This document shows positions 1-7,317 of a DNA stretch of 19,600 nt, piece by piece (the first letter of the stretch is position 1; each line of letters begins with the position of its first letter). The translations under genes and the position numbers were made by a program. Under the pieces are notes generated by a model. It ran no database searches and was not told the origin of the DNA. It saw only the letters and a list, made by a program, of their open reading frames with translations. Source of the stretch: Candidatus Atribacter alterifermentans (GTDB lineage: Bacteria; Atribacterota; Atribacteria; Atribacterales; Atribacteraceae); the NCBI GenBank assembly GCA_012517635.1, contig JAAYUP010000130.1, positions 1-19,600 of the forward strand, read 5' to 3'.

Positions 1-43
1 AAACAGATAAAAAAAGTAATTTTCCTTTATTGAGAGTATTTAT

Positions 44-72
44 TTGACATCGAATTGGAAGAAACCTAACAT
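44..72 (+). promoter_or_regulatory. candidate sigma-70 promoter for the DUF2254 operon
   Basis: A perfect TTGACA at 44-49 is followed, 17 bases on, by TAACAT at 67-72, which keeps the first two and last two bases of the -10 consensus. It lies about 220 bases upstream of the gene at 299 and points towards it, so the transcript would run through the palindromic repeat at 83-219. The -35 match is perfect and the -10 only fair; no other gene in this direction could use it. Confidence 0.4.
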
Positions 73-82
73 ATTTAAAAAG

Positions 83-219
83 CACAATAGACCCACGTGC
101 TGCATCGCAGCATCATATAACAATGAAAACTGAGGGGGGTCTATCCTTACCAGTTCTTTTATCTTTAATATTTTCATCTTACTCCGTGGTCTGATATCCT
201 GTCGCAGTTTACAGAATAG
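83..219. repeat. palindromic intergenic repeat, 129-base unit, locus 1
   Basis: Nested inverted repeats without coding capacity. ATAGACCC (87-94) pairs with GGGTCTAT (137-144). Inside is a hairpin with arms 97-103 and 107-113 around a three-base loop. The right end TATCCTGT (195-202) is followed by an eight-base spacer and ACAGAATAG (211-219), which restarts the unit 129 bases after its first occurrence. The same layout and period occur at 3127-3302. It lies between the candidate promoter at 44-72 and the start codon at 299, so it may be part of the leader RNA. It looks like a degenerate miniature element; no transposase is nearby. Confidence 0.75.
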
Positions 220-298
220 AAATTGTAAAATAAATTTATCAATGAAAAGAAAATAAAAATGTGTATAAAGATCAACACATTTTAAAGGGACTGAATGA

Positions 299-1654
299 AT
301 GAAAATAAAGCTTCGGTATTTATGGGAATCGATGAGGAGCAGTATCTGGTTTATCCCAATCGTGATGGTCCTTTTAGCGATCGGACTCTCATTGATCATG
401 CTCGCCATAGACAGAAATGTCTCGATTCGTTCCTACCGTTTTTTTGAGTTGCTCTATTCTGGAGATCCTGAGGGAGCCCGCTCGATTTTATCTACAATCG
501 CTAGCTCTATGATTACCGTTGCCGGTGTCGTTTTTTCAATAACTATGGTTGTTCTTACCCCAGCATCTTCGCAGTTTGGTCCACGATTACTACGAAATTT
601 TATGGATGACCGAGGAAATCAAATCGTACTGGGAACGTTTATAGCAACTTTTATCTATTGCTTACTGATTTTGCAAAATGTAAAAATAGAAGGAGAGGAC
701 ATATTTACACCGACAATTTCGGTAAGTTTTGCCATAGCTTTGGCAACGGTAAATATTGGAGTACTTATTTACTTTATTCTTCACGTTTCTACCTCAATCC
801 AGGCGGATCGAATCATAGCCAATGTTTCTGATGAGCTCGAAAAAAATCTTCAACGACTTTTCCCTAAACTAAACGAGAAACAAACAGAAGAAAAAGTGAA
901 AAACGGGTTCGAAGAGAAGATGGGAATGTTCGTAAGGGATTTAGAAACCCAGGTTCTAGCAAAACACAGTGGTTATCTTCGTGCCATTTCTGAGAATTCT
1001 TTGCTAGATGTTGCAATAAAAAATAACCTTTGTTTGTTTGTTCAATATCATCCTGGAGAATTTGTAATGGCGGGGAGTTCTTTGGTTAAAATTGTGGGGA
1101 GTAAATCTCTCGATGATGGAATAATCGAAAGAGTCGCGGGTTCCTTTATACTAGGGGTTCAGCGTACCCCTGAACAGGATCCTGAATTTGCCATTCATCG
1201 ATTGGTAGAGGTTGCATTACGAGCACTTTCACCAGGTATTAATGATCCATATACAGCAATCACATGCATAGACCGCCTTGGGTCTGCTCTGGGTTATTTG
1301 ATGGGCCGGACATTTCCTTCACCTTACCAATATGATGATAAAGGGACCTTGCGATTAGTTACCCAACCGATCACGTTCACTGGGACGATAAATGCCGCTT
1401 TTGGTCAGATTCGTCAGTACGGTCAATCGAGTGTGGCAGTAACCATTCGGTTATTGGAGGTCCTTTGCATGCTCGCCGGTCAAACACAAAATTCAGAACA
1501 GCGGCAGGCCATTCTTCGCCAAGCCGAAATGATTGAGCGAGTAAGTGAGAAGTCTATGCCAGAAAAGTTTGACCGAGAAGACGTGAAAGACCGCTATTTG
1601 GATTTATTTGAGGTTATTAATGAGCGGCAAATTGAACGGGATCCAAAAATTTAA
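299..1654 (+). CDS. DUF2254 domain integral membrane protein
   Basis: This 451-residue protein matches the DUF2254 family in its layout. An N-terminal membrane half has hydrophobic segments at about 16-37, 68-88, 108-126 and 140-163. A soluble C-terminal half of about 280 residues follows, containing the family-like stretch around 300-330 (HRLVEVALRALSPGINDPYT). Segment 2 continues into TPASSQFGPRLLRNFMDD, typical of the family. The family has no established biochemical role, so none is assigned. The ATG at 299 is preceded by AAAGGGA. The gene ends 24 bases before the coiled-coil gene at 1679, which suggests co-transcription with it and the ferritin-like gene; membrane or general stress is a guess from these neighbours. 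Confidence 0.88.
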   Translation: MKIKLRYLWESMRSSIWFIPIVMVLLAIGLSLIMLAIDRNVSIRSYRFFELLYSGDPEGARSILSTIASSMITVAGVVFSITMVVLTPASSQFGPRLLRNFMDDRGNQIVLGTFIATFIYCLLILQNVKIEGEDIFTPTISVSFAIALATVNIGVLIYFILHVSTSIQADRIIANVSDELEKNLQRLFPKLNEKQTEEKVKNGFEEKMGMFVRDLETQVLAKHSGYLRAISENSLLDVAIKNNLCLFVQYHPGEFVMAGSSLVKIVGSKSLDDGIIERVAGSFILGVQRTPEQDPEFAIHRLVEVALRALSPGINDPYTAITCIDRLGSALGYLMGRTFPSPYQYDDKGTLRLVTQPITFTGTINAAFGQIRQYGQSSVAVTIRLLEVLCMLAGQTQNSEQRQAILRQAEMIERVSEKSMPEKFDREDVKDRYLDLFEVINERQIERDPKI

Positions 1655-1678
1655 TCTATTTTAGGAGGTATATTAATT

Positions 1679-1966
1679 ATGGATAGGAAGACTTTTATTG
1701 ATAAGTTTACGGCTCAGCTCAAAGAATGGGATGCAGAAATTGAAAAACTTGAGGCGAAGGCTCAAGGAGCAGGAGCGGATGCAAAGGCGGAGATACAAAA
1801 GCAAATTCATGCATTTCAGGAAAAGAAAGAAGCAGCTCAAAGCAAACTAGAAGAAGCTAAAAAAGCAAGTGAAGAAGCTTGGGAGGATTTGAAATCCGGG
1901 GCTGAAAAAGCTTTTGAAGATATGAAGGGTGCTTTTAAGAATGCATTTTCTAAGTTTAAATTATAA
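1679..1966 (+). CDS. small coiled-coil protein, sll1863-type stress-response family
   Basis: This 95-residue, highly charged, almost wholly helical protein has Ala/Glu/Lys-rich heptad-like repeats through residues 10-75 and a short Phe-rich tail (FEDMKGAFKNAFSKFKL). There is no signal peptide, membrane segment, cysteine or catalytic motif. It resembles the small coiled-coil proteins annotated as the sll1863 stress-response family, for which no mechanism is known to me. The start follows a strong AGGAGGT at 1663-1669. It sits 24 bases after the DUF2254 gene and 66 bases before the ferritin-like gene. The amphipathic tail might bind a membrane or a partner; that is inference. Confidence 0.8.
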   Translation: MDRKTFIDKFTAQLKEWDAEIEKLEAKAQGAGADAKAEIQKQIHAFQEKKEAAQSKLEEAKKASEEAWEDLKSGAEKAFEDMKGAFKNAFSKFKL

Positions 1967-2032
1967 GAAGAGATATTGATTTCATTCCGAAGAAGAACCA
2001 TAAAAAAATATTTATAGAGAAAGGAGTTAAAA

Positions 2033-2341
2033 ATGCCAGAATTTAGCAATCCGTTTACTTTACTTAAAAATGATCGAAAATTGACTCATGAAGAGTTGAT
2101 TCGATCGATCCGATTCATGATTGCTGCTGAATACGAAGCCATTCAGCTTTATCAGCAAACCGCTGAAAGTACAAGCGATAAGCTGAGCCAAGAAGTACTC
2201 ATTGATATCGCGAATGAAGAAAAAGAACATGTCGGAGAATTTCTCCGCTTACTGCGGGAGTTAGATCCCGAAGAAGAAAAATTTTACAAGGAAGGCTCTA
2301 AAGAAGTTGAAGAGATTATTGAAGAGCTGAAGAAAGAGTAG
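2033..2341 (+). CDS. encapsulated-ferritin-like (EncFtn) protein
   Basis: This is a 102-residue two-helix half-ferritin. Helix 1 (about 18-48) carries AEYEAIQLY with Glu33, Glu35 and Tyr40; helix 2 (about 50-78) carries NEEKEHVGEF with Glu63 and His66. The Glu-30-Glu-3-His spacing fits the ferroxidase centre of encapsulated ferritins, and the sequence resembles the N-terminal ferritin-like part of the Pyrococcus encapsulin fusion. Members dimerise to rebuild a four-helix iron-oxidising site, usually within an encapsulin shell that stores iron. Here there is no fused shell, no shell gene in the window and no obvious C-terminal targeting peptide; the tail is charged (EEIIEELKKE). The start follows AAGGAG. 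It is probably the last gene of the operon begun at 299. Confidence 0.82.
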   Translation: MPEFSNPFTLLKNDRKLTHEELIRSIRFMIAAEYEAIQLYQQTAESTSDKLSQEVLIDIANEEKEHVGEFLRLLRELDPEEEKFYKEGSKEVEEIIEELKKE

Positions 2342-2365
2342 GGTTGATAAGGCCCATTTATATAA

Positions 2366-2457
2366 AATTTATTCCCCCCTCTCCCAGAGTGAATTTTTAG
2401 TTTTTTGCTTTTTATAAATGAATATAACCTTTCAAAAGGAGGGGCGGGGGATAAATT
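2366..2457. repeat. imperfect C/G-tract inverted repeat, possible terminator
   Basis: The left arm AATTTATTCCCCCC (from 2366) is nearly the reverse complement of GGGGGATAAATT (2446-2457), with further C-rich and G-rich stretches inside (2378-2385 and 2438-2445). The gap between the ferritin-like gene and the deaminase gene holds little else. It could end transcripts of both convergent genes, but there is no clean T tract, so it is called a repeat. It resembles the elements at 3037-3074 and 19451-19484. Confidence 0.5.
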
Positions 2458-2538
2458 ATAGTCTATAAGTAAAGTTGGACCAAAAATGTTCCTGGTAAGC
2501 GGTTAAAAAGAAATGTGGTCAGTGTTTTAATTGAAATC

Positions 2539-2949
2539 TTACCCTTTTCGACGATTAGGGTATTTTGAACTCTCATACCGATTAGGGAGGAGTTCTTTGA
2601 TTGGTACAATGTAAGGACCCTGAGGTCCTGAGAGGATGATAACCGAAGAAGCGTTTTGACTATAATCGTAAATCAGTTCTCGGCACATCCCACAGGGAGG
2701 AACAATATCTCCTGATTCGGTGACGGCAACAATTTGTTCAATCTCGGCGTCTCCCGCTGTTGCTGCAGTACCAATGGCAACTGATTCGCTACACAAGCTA
2801 ATCCGTCCCACTGATGCTTCAATATGAATTCCAAGGTAGATATTGCCCGATTTTGAACGAAGAGCACAGCCCATGTGGTGTTTCCCCTCAGCGTACCTCT
2901 TTTCCATGAGTTGACGAGCTGCTTGAATAAGTTCATAATCGACACTCAT
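2539..2949 (-). CDS. cytidine deaminase-family zinc hydrolase (divergent)
   Basis: This 136-residue protein has the length and fold signature of the tetrameric cytidine/blasticidin-S deaminase family. The zinc ligands and catalytic acid are visible: Cys53 and Glu55 in LCSESVAIG, then Cys86 and Cys89 in PPCGMCRE. Family enzymes hydrolytically deaminate cytidine, deoxycytidine or related bases in the cytoplasm. The first motif is unusual: CSES replaces CAER, and HIEAS replaces the nucleoside-contacting NVEN of classical cytidine deaminases. The substrate may therefore differ; blasticidin-S deaminase-like or unknown nucleoside activity is possible. The ATG follows GAGGAG about ten bases upstream. 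It reads alone, with a repeat-filled gap upstream. Confidence 0.85.
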   Translation of the reverse strand: MSVDYELIQAARQLMEKRYAEGKHHMGCALRSKSGNIYLGIHIEASVGRISLCSESVAIGTAATAGDAEIEQIVAVTESGDIVPPCGMCRELIYDYSQNASSVIILSGPQGPYIVPIKELLPNRYESSKYPNRRKG

Positions 2950-3036
2950 TTTTTTCTTTTCTCCTCATATATTTTTTAATAACGATCATTTTTTGTATTC
3001 TACGATATTTTAACATGGTTATTGATAGGATTGGTC

Positions 3037-3074
3037 TTCCCCCCTCACCTATACCTCTCCCACCAGGGGAGAGG
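3037..3074. repeat. C/G-rich intergenic hairpin repeat
   Basis: CCTCTCCC (3054-3061) pairs perfectly with GGGAGAGG (3067-3074) around a short loop, preceded by a C-rich lead-in CCCCCCTCACC (about 3039-3049). It lies in the 409-base gap between the deaminase and phosphohexomutase genes. Similar C-tract hairpins occur at 2366-2457 and 19451-19484, suggesting a dispersed family. Confidence 0.55.
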
Positions 3075-3104
3075 AAAAAATTAAGAAGGAAAGAACGTTA
3101 GTAG

Positions 3105-3122
3105 CGGTTCACGGTTCACGGT
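3105..3122. repeat. short tandem repeat, 7-base unit
   Basis: CGGTTCA occurs twice in tandem, followed by a partial third copy (CGGT), directly before the palindromic repeat at 3127. No function is apparent. Confidence 0.5.
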
Positions 3123-3126
3123 ATTT

Positions 3127-3302
3127 ACAGGATAGACCCTCATGCTGCTTTGCAGCATCAGATGAGGATGAAAACTCAAGTGGTCTATCCTCTCAGTTTT
3201 TGTCTTTTACAATTTTTTTCATCTTACGCCGTAGGCTGCTATCCTGTTGTAGTTTACAGGATAGACCCTCATGCTGCTTTGCAGCATCAGATGAGGATGA
3301 AA
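3127..3302. repeat. palindromic intergenic repeat, 129-base unit, locus 2 (one full and one partial copy)
   Basis: The full unit is bounded by inverted ends ACAGGATAG (3127-3135) and CTATCCTGT (3239-3247). Inside, GGATAGACC (3130-3138) pairs with GGTCTATCC (3182-3190), and a 7-bp hairpin ATGCTGC-TTT-GCAGCAT (3142-3158) sits between. After an eight-base spacer a second copy starts at 3256 and stops at about 3302. Bases 3124-3173 and 3253-3302 are identical, exactly 129 bases apart. CTATCCTGT can pair either with the left end of its own unit or with the start of the next. There is no coding potential on either strand. It lies between the deaminase and phosphohexomutase genes. Confidence 0.85.
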
Positions 3303-3358
3303 TTGAAATACCTAATCTTAGGTGTAATGAATTTCACCCTTACATAAAAAACCAGGGA

Positions 3359-4708
3359 TTAAATTGAATTGATGATGTCTAAGTATTTTTGAACAATAGC
3401 CTCAGCTCTTTCTTTATCTTGGGATTCAGCAAAGATACGAAGAAGAGGTTCTGTTCCTGAAGGACGAATTAACAGCCACGAACCATCAGGATAATGAACT
3501 TTGTAACCATCAATCGTAACTCGATTTTTTTCTTCTGAAGTTAACCGATCAATTTCACTTAGAATTTTTTCTTTTTTCTCGGGGTTAACGGTTTTTTTCA
3601 TTTTAATTTGATAATATTGAGGAAGTTCTTTGAGGAGATCGTCAAGCGATTTTTCTTTGGTGGCCATAATATGAAGGATTCGTGCAGCTGCTATGGCACC
3701 GTCCCTTCCCCAGACGAAGTCAGGAAAGATCATACCACCGTTTTCTTCACAACCAAAAATCCCCTGGTTTTCTTGCAGAGCTTTAGCAACCACCAGATCG
3801 CCAACTGCGGTTGCGATAAAACCTCTTCCGGTTTTTTTGGCAATATCGCTTAGCATGCTGGATGTAGCAACAGTGGTTACAATCGGTCCAGGGATATTCT
3901 GTTGGGCTAATTCATTGGCAACCAAGCTAACACTATAATCACCTGGAACAAATTCGCCATTGGGGCGAATCACAATTAAACGGTCACCATCTCCATCCTG
4001 AGCAAATCCGATATGAAAGGATGAATGCATGATAAGAGTAATGAGATCGGTTAGATTCTCGGGAGTCGGTTCAGGGTTTCTTCCTGGAAAACGACCATCG
4101 GGATGGGCATTGAGGCTTACTACACGGCAACCGAGATTGCTTAATAATTGAGGTGTAATGAGACAAGGTGCACCATTGGCACAGTCTACTACAACTCGAA
4201 ATCGGCTTTGTTGAATAAGAGAGAGATTGACTTTAGCCATAATTGCTTGAATATAATCTTCGTTTACATCACGTTTAATAGTTTTTTGGGGAACATCCTG
4301 CCAAGACACAAGATGGTATTGTTCCGAGTAAAAAATCTTTTCTACCTCAAGGTCTTTTTCCCGATCTAAGCCTTTACCGGTTTTTTCCATAAATTTAATA
4401 CCATTCCATTGAGGTGGATTATGGCTGGCAGTTATCATTGCTCCCCAGGTATCCCATTGCCGGCAAGCCCACTGAAGGGTAGGAGTAGCAGTAAGCCCTA
4501 ATTCAATGACTTGGCAACCACAGGCAAGGAGGCCTGAGATAACGGCATCATAGATCATTTCACTGTGTTTTCGAGCATCTCTACCCACAACAACAGTTTC
4601 TCGATTGATATAGGTCCCGAAGCTGTAAGCTAACTTCAATGCAAAATCAGGGGTGAGCACTTCATTGACAATTCGCCGAATACCAAAAGTACCGAATAAC
4701 TTTTCCAT
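3359..4708 (-). CDS. phosphohexomutase (phosphoglucosamine mutase / phosphomannomutase family)
   Basis: This 449-residue alpha-D-phosphohexomutase is complete. The N-terminal FGTFGIRR matches family members. The phosphoserine loop TASHNP is at 93-98 (Ser95 is the phosphorylated residue). The metal loop DGDGDR is at 238-243. The sugar-binding loop CEENGG at 320-325 replaces the more usual GEESGG or GEQSGH. The phosphate-binding loop RPSGTEPLLR is at 415-424. The enzyme would interconvert 6-phospho and 1-phospho sugars (glucosamine, mannose or glucose) for cell-wall or polysaccharide precursors. The variant sugar loop and the length do not settle the substrate. The ATG has an excellent AAAGGAGG upstream. 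It is transcribed alone, divergently from the GAF-ANTAR gene. Confidence 0.9.
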   Translation of the reverse strand: MEKLFGTFGIRRIVNEVLTPDFALKLAYSFGTYINRETVVVGRDARKHSEMIYDAVISGLLACGCQVIELGLTATPTLQWACRQWDTWGAMITASHNPPQWNGIKFMEKTGKGLDREKDLEVEKIFYSEQYHLVSWQDVPQKTIKRDVNEDYIQAIMAKVNLSLIQQSRFRVVVDCANGAPCLITPQLLSNLGCRVVSLNAHPDGRFPGRNPEPTPENLTDLITLIMHSSFHIGFAQDGDGDRLIVIRPNGEFVPGDYSVSLVANELAQQNIPGPIVTTVATSSMLSDIAKKTGRGFIATAVGDLVVAKALQENQGIFGCEENGGMIFPDFVWGRDGAIAAARILHIMATKEKSLDDLLKELPQYYQIKMKKTVNPEKKEKILSEIDRLTSEEKNRVTIDGYKVHYPDGSWLLIRPSGTEPLLRIFAESQDKERAEAIVQKYLDIINSI

Positions 4709-4921
4709 AGGAAGCCTCCTTTGATCGTATTGAAATAGTTCTTAAACGAGTTTAACATCCCATTAAGGCAGGATTATCTCGTGTTCCTTCATATTCTTCT
4801 TTTTTATTTTAAATGACTCATCAAAAAAGAGAAATCCTTTGATTAATAGAGGGAAAAAATATGCTTTATGAACTATCAGTGTTATATAATTATAGTGCAT
4901 TTTTATCCAGGGAGGCAGATT

Positions 4922-5611
4922 ATGAAAGAAGAACTTAATGCTATATCACAAATCAGTGAATTAATTATCTCGGATAAAGGGTTTGAAGATGTTCTTCGAC
5001 TTATGGTGAATATAACCGCTCAGGTAATGAAATCCAATATTTGTTCGCTTATGTTGTTAGATGAAAAGAAAAAAGTCCTGGAAATAAAAGCAACTCAATC
5101 AATTAGTGAAGCGTATAACAAAAAACCACCGATCAAACTAGGAGAAGGTGTAGCTGGAAAAGTTGCTTTAGAAAAAAAACCAATGATTGTACCTGACGTT
5201 CGAAAAGATCCTAATTACCGGAATAAGGAAATTGCTGAAAAAGAAGGCCTTTGCTCCTTGGTAAGTCTTCCTTTAATGGTTAGAGGGAAAATAGTTGGCG
5301 TTCTTAATCTCTATACCTCAGAACCTCGAGATTTTCACGAAGATGATATAAAAACCTTAACAACTATTGCGAATCAAGCGGCTGTTGTTATCGAAAATTA
5401 TCGTCTGCTTATGGAAAGTGAATTTGTAAAAGAAGAATTAGAGACTCGTAAAAAGATTGAAAGAGCCAAAGGATTTTTGATGGCTGAATATAATATTAAT
5501 GAAGAAGAAGCCTACCGAAGAATCCAGAAATACAGCATGAATAAACAGAAGAGTATGAAAGAAGTTGCTGAAGCAGTTATTTTAGCTTGGGAAATAAAGA
5601 AAAAGATTTGA
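4922..5611 (+). CDS. GAF-ANTAR sensor / RNA-binding antiterminator
   Basis: The protein has 229 residues from ATG 4922, chosen because GGAGG at 4911-4915 lies six bases upstream; an in-frame ATG at 4868 lacks such a site. Residues about 10-155 form a GAF ligand-sensing domain. Residues about 176-222 form an ANTAR domain with the characteristic RKKIERAKGFLM, the EEEAYRRIQ helix and the final AEAVILAWEI. ANTAR domains bind paired RNA hairpins with six-base loops and prevent terminator formation, so this is probably a cytoplasmic one-component regulator acting after transcription starts. No receiver domain or kinase partner is present. Its targets are not evident in this window. A TATAAT at 4885-4890 could be the -10 element, but the -35 is poor. 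Confidence 0.88.
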   Translation: MKEELNAISQISELIISDKGFEDVLRLMVNITAQVMKSNICSLMLLDEKKKVLEIKATQSISEAYNKKPPIKLGEGVAGKVALEKKPMIVPDVRKDPNYRNKEIAEKEGLCSLVSLPLMVRGKIVGVLNLYTSEPRDFHEDDIKTLTTIANQAAVVIENYRLLMESEFVKEELETRKKIERAKGFLMAEYNINEEEAYRRIQKYSMNKQKSMKEVAEAVILAWEIKKKI

Positions 5612-5617
5612 GACTTT

Positions 5618-6397
5618 TTAATCTCTTTTTTTAGGGGTTAAAAATGAAGTGATTAGAAAAATCCCAGTTGCAAAAAGAACAATAGTCGCTCCAGAAGGGG
5701 TGTCTAAATAATAGGAGAGAATAAGCCCTCCTATTGAAGAAGCGACTCCAAAAACAATAGCAGTTATTAAGGCTCTTTTAAAGTTATCAGTAATTTGCAA
5801 AGCCGCTGCAGAAGGGATGATGAGCAAAGCCGAAACTAAAACGATTCCAACCACTTTAATTGAAATCACAATTGTGAGAGAAATAAAACACACCAATAAA
5901 TAGTATATCAATGATACTGGAATACCACTCGCTTCTGCCATTTCTTGGTCTAAAACCAGGAGGAGGAGTTCTTTGTAATAAAAAAGGATAAAGAAAAAAA
6001 CCACTCCTTCGACCAAAAGCGAAAGATAAAGGTCATTTAGGGTGACTGCTAAAATATTACCGAATAAATACCCGAATAGGTCAACGTTAATACCTTTCAG
6101 GAGACCAAATATCAATATTCCCAATGCCATAGTACTGGCAAAGAAAATTCCAATCGTTGTATCTTCTTTAATACGGCTTTTTTTAGATAAATAAGCAATT
6201 CCTAAACCTGAAGCAACACAAAAAAATATCGAAGACAACAACGGGTCGAATTTTAAAAGAAAACCTAAAGCTACACCTCCAAAGGCGGCATGTGAGATAC
6301 CAGCACCCATAAAGGACATTCCTTTTAAAACAACATAAATTCCAATTACTGCGCATAAGGAACCAATTAAAATTCCTGCAAAGAGAGCACGTTGCAT
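5618..6397 (-). CDS. zinc/manganese-type ABC transporter permease (ZnuB/MntB family)
   Basis: This very hydrophobic permease of 259 residues from ATG 6397 has about seven to eight membrane helices. It carries family sequences such as SFMGAGISHAAFGGVALG (about 28-45) and the cytoplasmic coupling region EMAEASGIPVSL, followed by ALLIIPSAAALQI. It forms the channel of an importer for Zn2+, Mn2+ or Fe2+ with the ATPase encoded just upstream. Family members usually begin about eight residues earlier with a stretch ending FMQRAL. Here the in-frame upstream codons translate as LDILNYTF, with a CTG at 6421 that has a Shine-Dalgarno, whereas ATG 6397 has none. The true start may therefore be CTG. The gene converges on the GAF-ANTAR gene with six bases between the stops. 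Confidence 0.9.
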   Translation of the reverse strand: MQRALFAGILIGSLCAVIGIYVVLKGMSFMGAGISHAAFGGVALGFLLKFDPLLSSIFFCVASGLGIAYLSKKSRIKEDTTIGIFFASTMALGILIFGLLKGINVDLFGYLFGNILAVTLNDLYLSLLVEGVVFFFILFYYKELLLLVLDQEMAEASGIPVSLIYYLLVCFISLTIVISIKVVGIVLVSALLIIPSAAALQITDNFKRALITAIVFGVASSIGGLILSYYLDTPSGATIVLFATGIFLITSFLTPKKRD

Positions 6398-6418
6398 AAA
6401 GGTATAGTTAAGAATGTC

Positions 6419-6436
6419 CAGTTCAAATCACTCCTT
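6419..6436 (-). promoter_or_regulatory. Shine-Dalgarno and possible CTG start of the permease
   Basis: Reading on the minus strand, AAGGAG (6431-6436) is followed after nine bases by CTG (6419-6421), in frame with the permease. This is the only good ribosome site near the gene, and it would restore the N-terminal extension common in the family. A TTG nearby is in another frame. Confidence 0.45.
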
Positions 6437-6464
6437 GGAATCGAGCATTGGATACCGGTAGTTC

Positions 6465-7316
6465 TTAAGGTTTATGATCATTTTCATCTTCTTCGTCGGT
6501 TTCTCCTGAGCAATAATGAACCGGTGAAGACCGTCGGACTACAATATGGGGAACAAATCCGTGGTGAAAGAAAGCAGCTTCACGACCGTACATTTCAGTC
6601 AGGGTTTCGTCGGAAATTCCACTTTCTGGTCGATCGTGGACAAATACCTTCCGGTTGACACAGGCAATGGTATCAACATATTGAGCAATAACACCGATGT
6701 CATGAGAAACGGTTAAAATAGTGATACCTTGTTGGTGAAGAGTAAGCAGGAGTTCATAAAGACTTTCACTGTTTTTTGGATCAACAGCTGTCGTTGGTTC
6801 ATCGAGAATTAACATATCAGGGTTATTTATTAAAGCCCGGGCAATCATGATTCTTTGTCGCTGACCACCGGATAGTTTCCCTATTTGTTTGTTTCTCAGC
6901 AATTGAAGGCCCGTTTTTTCTAACGTTTCCATTACTGCTGAGCGGTCGTTCTCTTTAGGAAGACGACCAGGGCCAATAGTTGCATACCTGCCGGTCAAAA
7001 CAAAATCTTCAACATTTATCGGAAAAGAGTAATCAATTTTGCTGATTTGCGGGACGTAACCTATTCGCCTCCGGATATTAGGATGTTCGTTAATATTTTT
7101 CCCAAAAACCAAAACCTTGCCGGATGTTGGTTTAAGGAGACCAAGAATCAGCTTGAGTAATGTGGTTTTTCCTGCTCCATTTGGACCTATGACAGCAAGA
7201 AATTCCCCTTTTTTAACTCGGAGAGAAACATCTTCTAAAACTTCCAAATCCTGGTAAGAAAATGAAACGGAAATAAGCTCAACATCATATAAAGAATTGG
7301 TTTGGGAATTTTTCAT
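6465..7316 (-). CDS. zinc/manganese-type ABC transporter ATP-binding protein (ZnuC/MntA family)
   Basis: This 283-residue ABC ATPase has Walker A GPNGAGKT at 44-51, the Q-loop around Gln90, signature LSGGQ at 148-152, Walker B MLILDE at 168-173 and the switch histidine in TVSHD (His205). The region FVLTGR and the C-terminal YGREAAFFHHGFVPHIVV, with its paired histidines, are typical of metal importers of the ZnuC type. An acidic tail (ETDEEDEND) follows. It powers metal uptake with the permease 67 bases downstream (43 if that starts at CTG). No solute-binding protein or Fur/MntR-like regulator is nearby. AAGGTGG lies seven bases before the ATG, inside a small palindrome (7318-7335). The substrate metal cannot be told from sequence alone. 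Confidence 0.92.
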   Translation of the reverse strand: MKNSQTNSLYDVELISVSFSYQDLEVLEDVSLRVKKGEFLAVIGPNGAGKTTLLKLILGLLKPTSGKVLVFGKNINEHPNIRRRIGYVPQISKIDYSFPINVEDFVLTGRYATIGPGRLPKENDRSAVMETLEKTGLQLLRNKQIGKLSGGQRQRIMIARALINNPDMLILDEPTTAVDPKNSESLYELLLTLHQQGITILTVSHDIGVIAQYVDTIACVNRKVFVHDRPESGISDETLTEMYGREAAFFHHGFVPHIVVRRSSPVHYCSGETDEEDENDHKP

Positions 7317-7317
7317 C

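Noticed and set aside
40..408. Minus-strand reading frame of about 120 codons
   Set aside because: It spans the palindromic repeat and overlaps the start of the DUF2254 gene; it has no ribosome site and no protein-like composition.
3124..3302. Possible CRISPR array from two identical 50-base repeats
   Set aside because: There are only two copies; the repeats are long and palindromic, the interval between them is part of a repeat unit shared with another locus, and no cas genes are present.
3150..3347. Plus-strand frame of 65 codons
   Set aside because: It lies almost wholly in the repeat unit and repeats its own peptide because the DNA is repeated.
5600..5635. Bidirectional terminator between the GAF-ANTAR and permease genes
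   Set aside because: A T tract is present but the possible stems are only about five pairs and overlap both coding ends; support is too weak.
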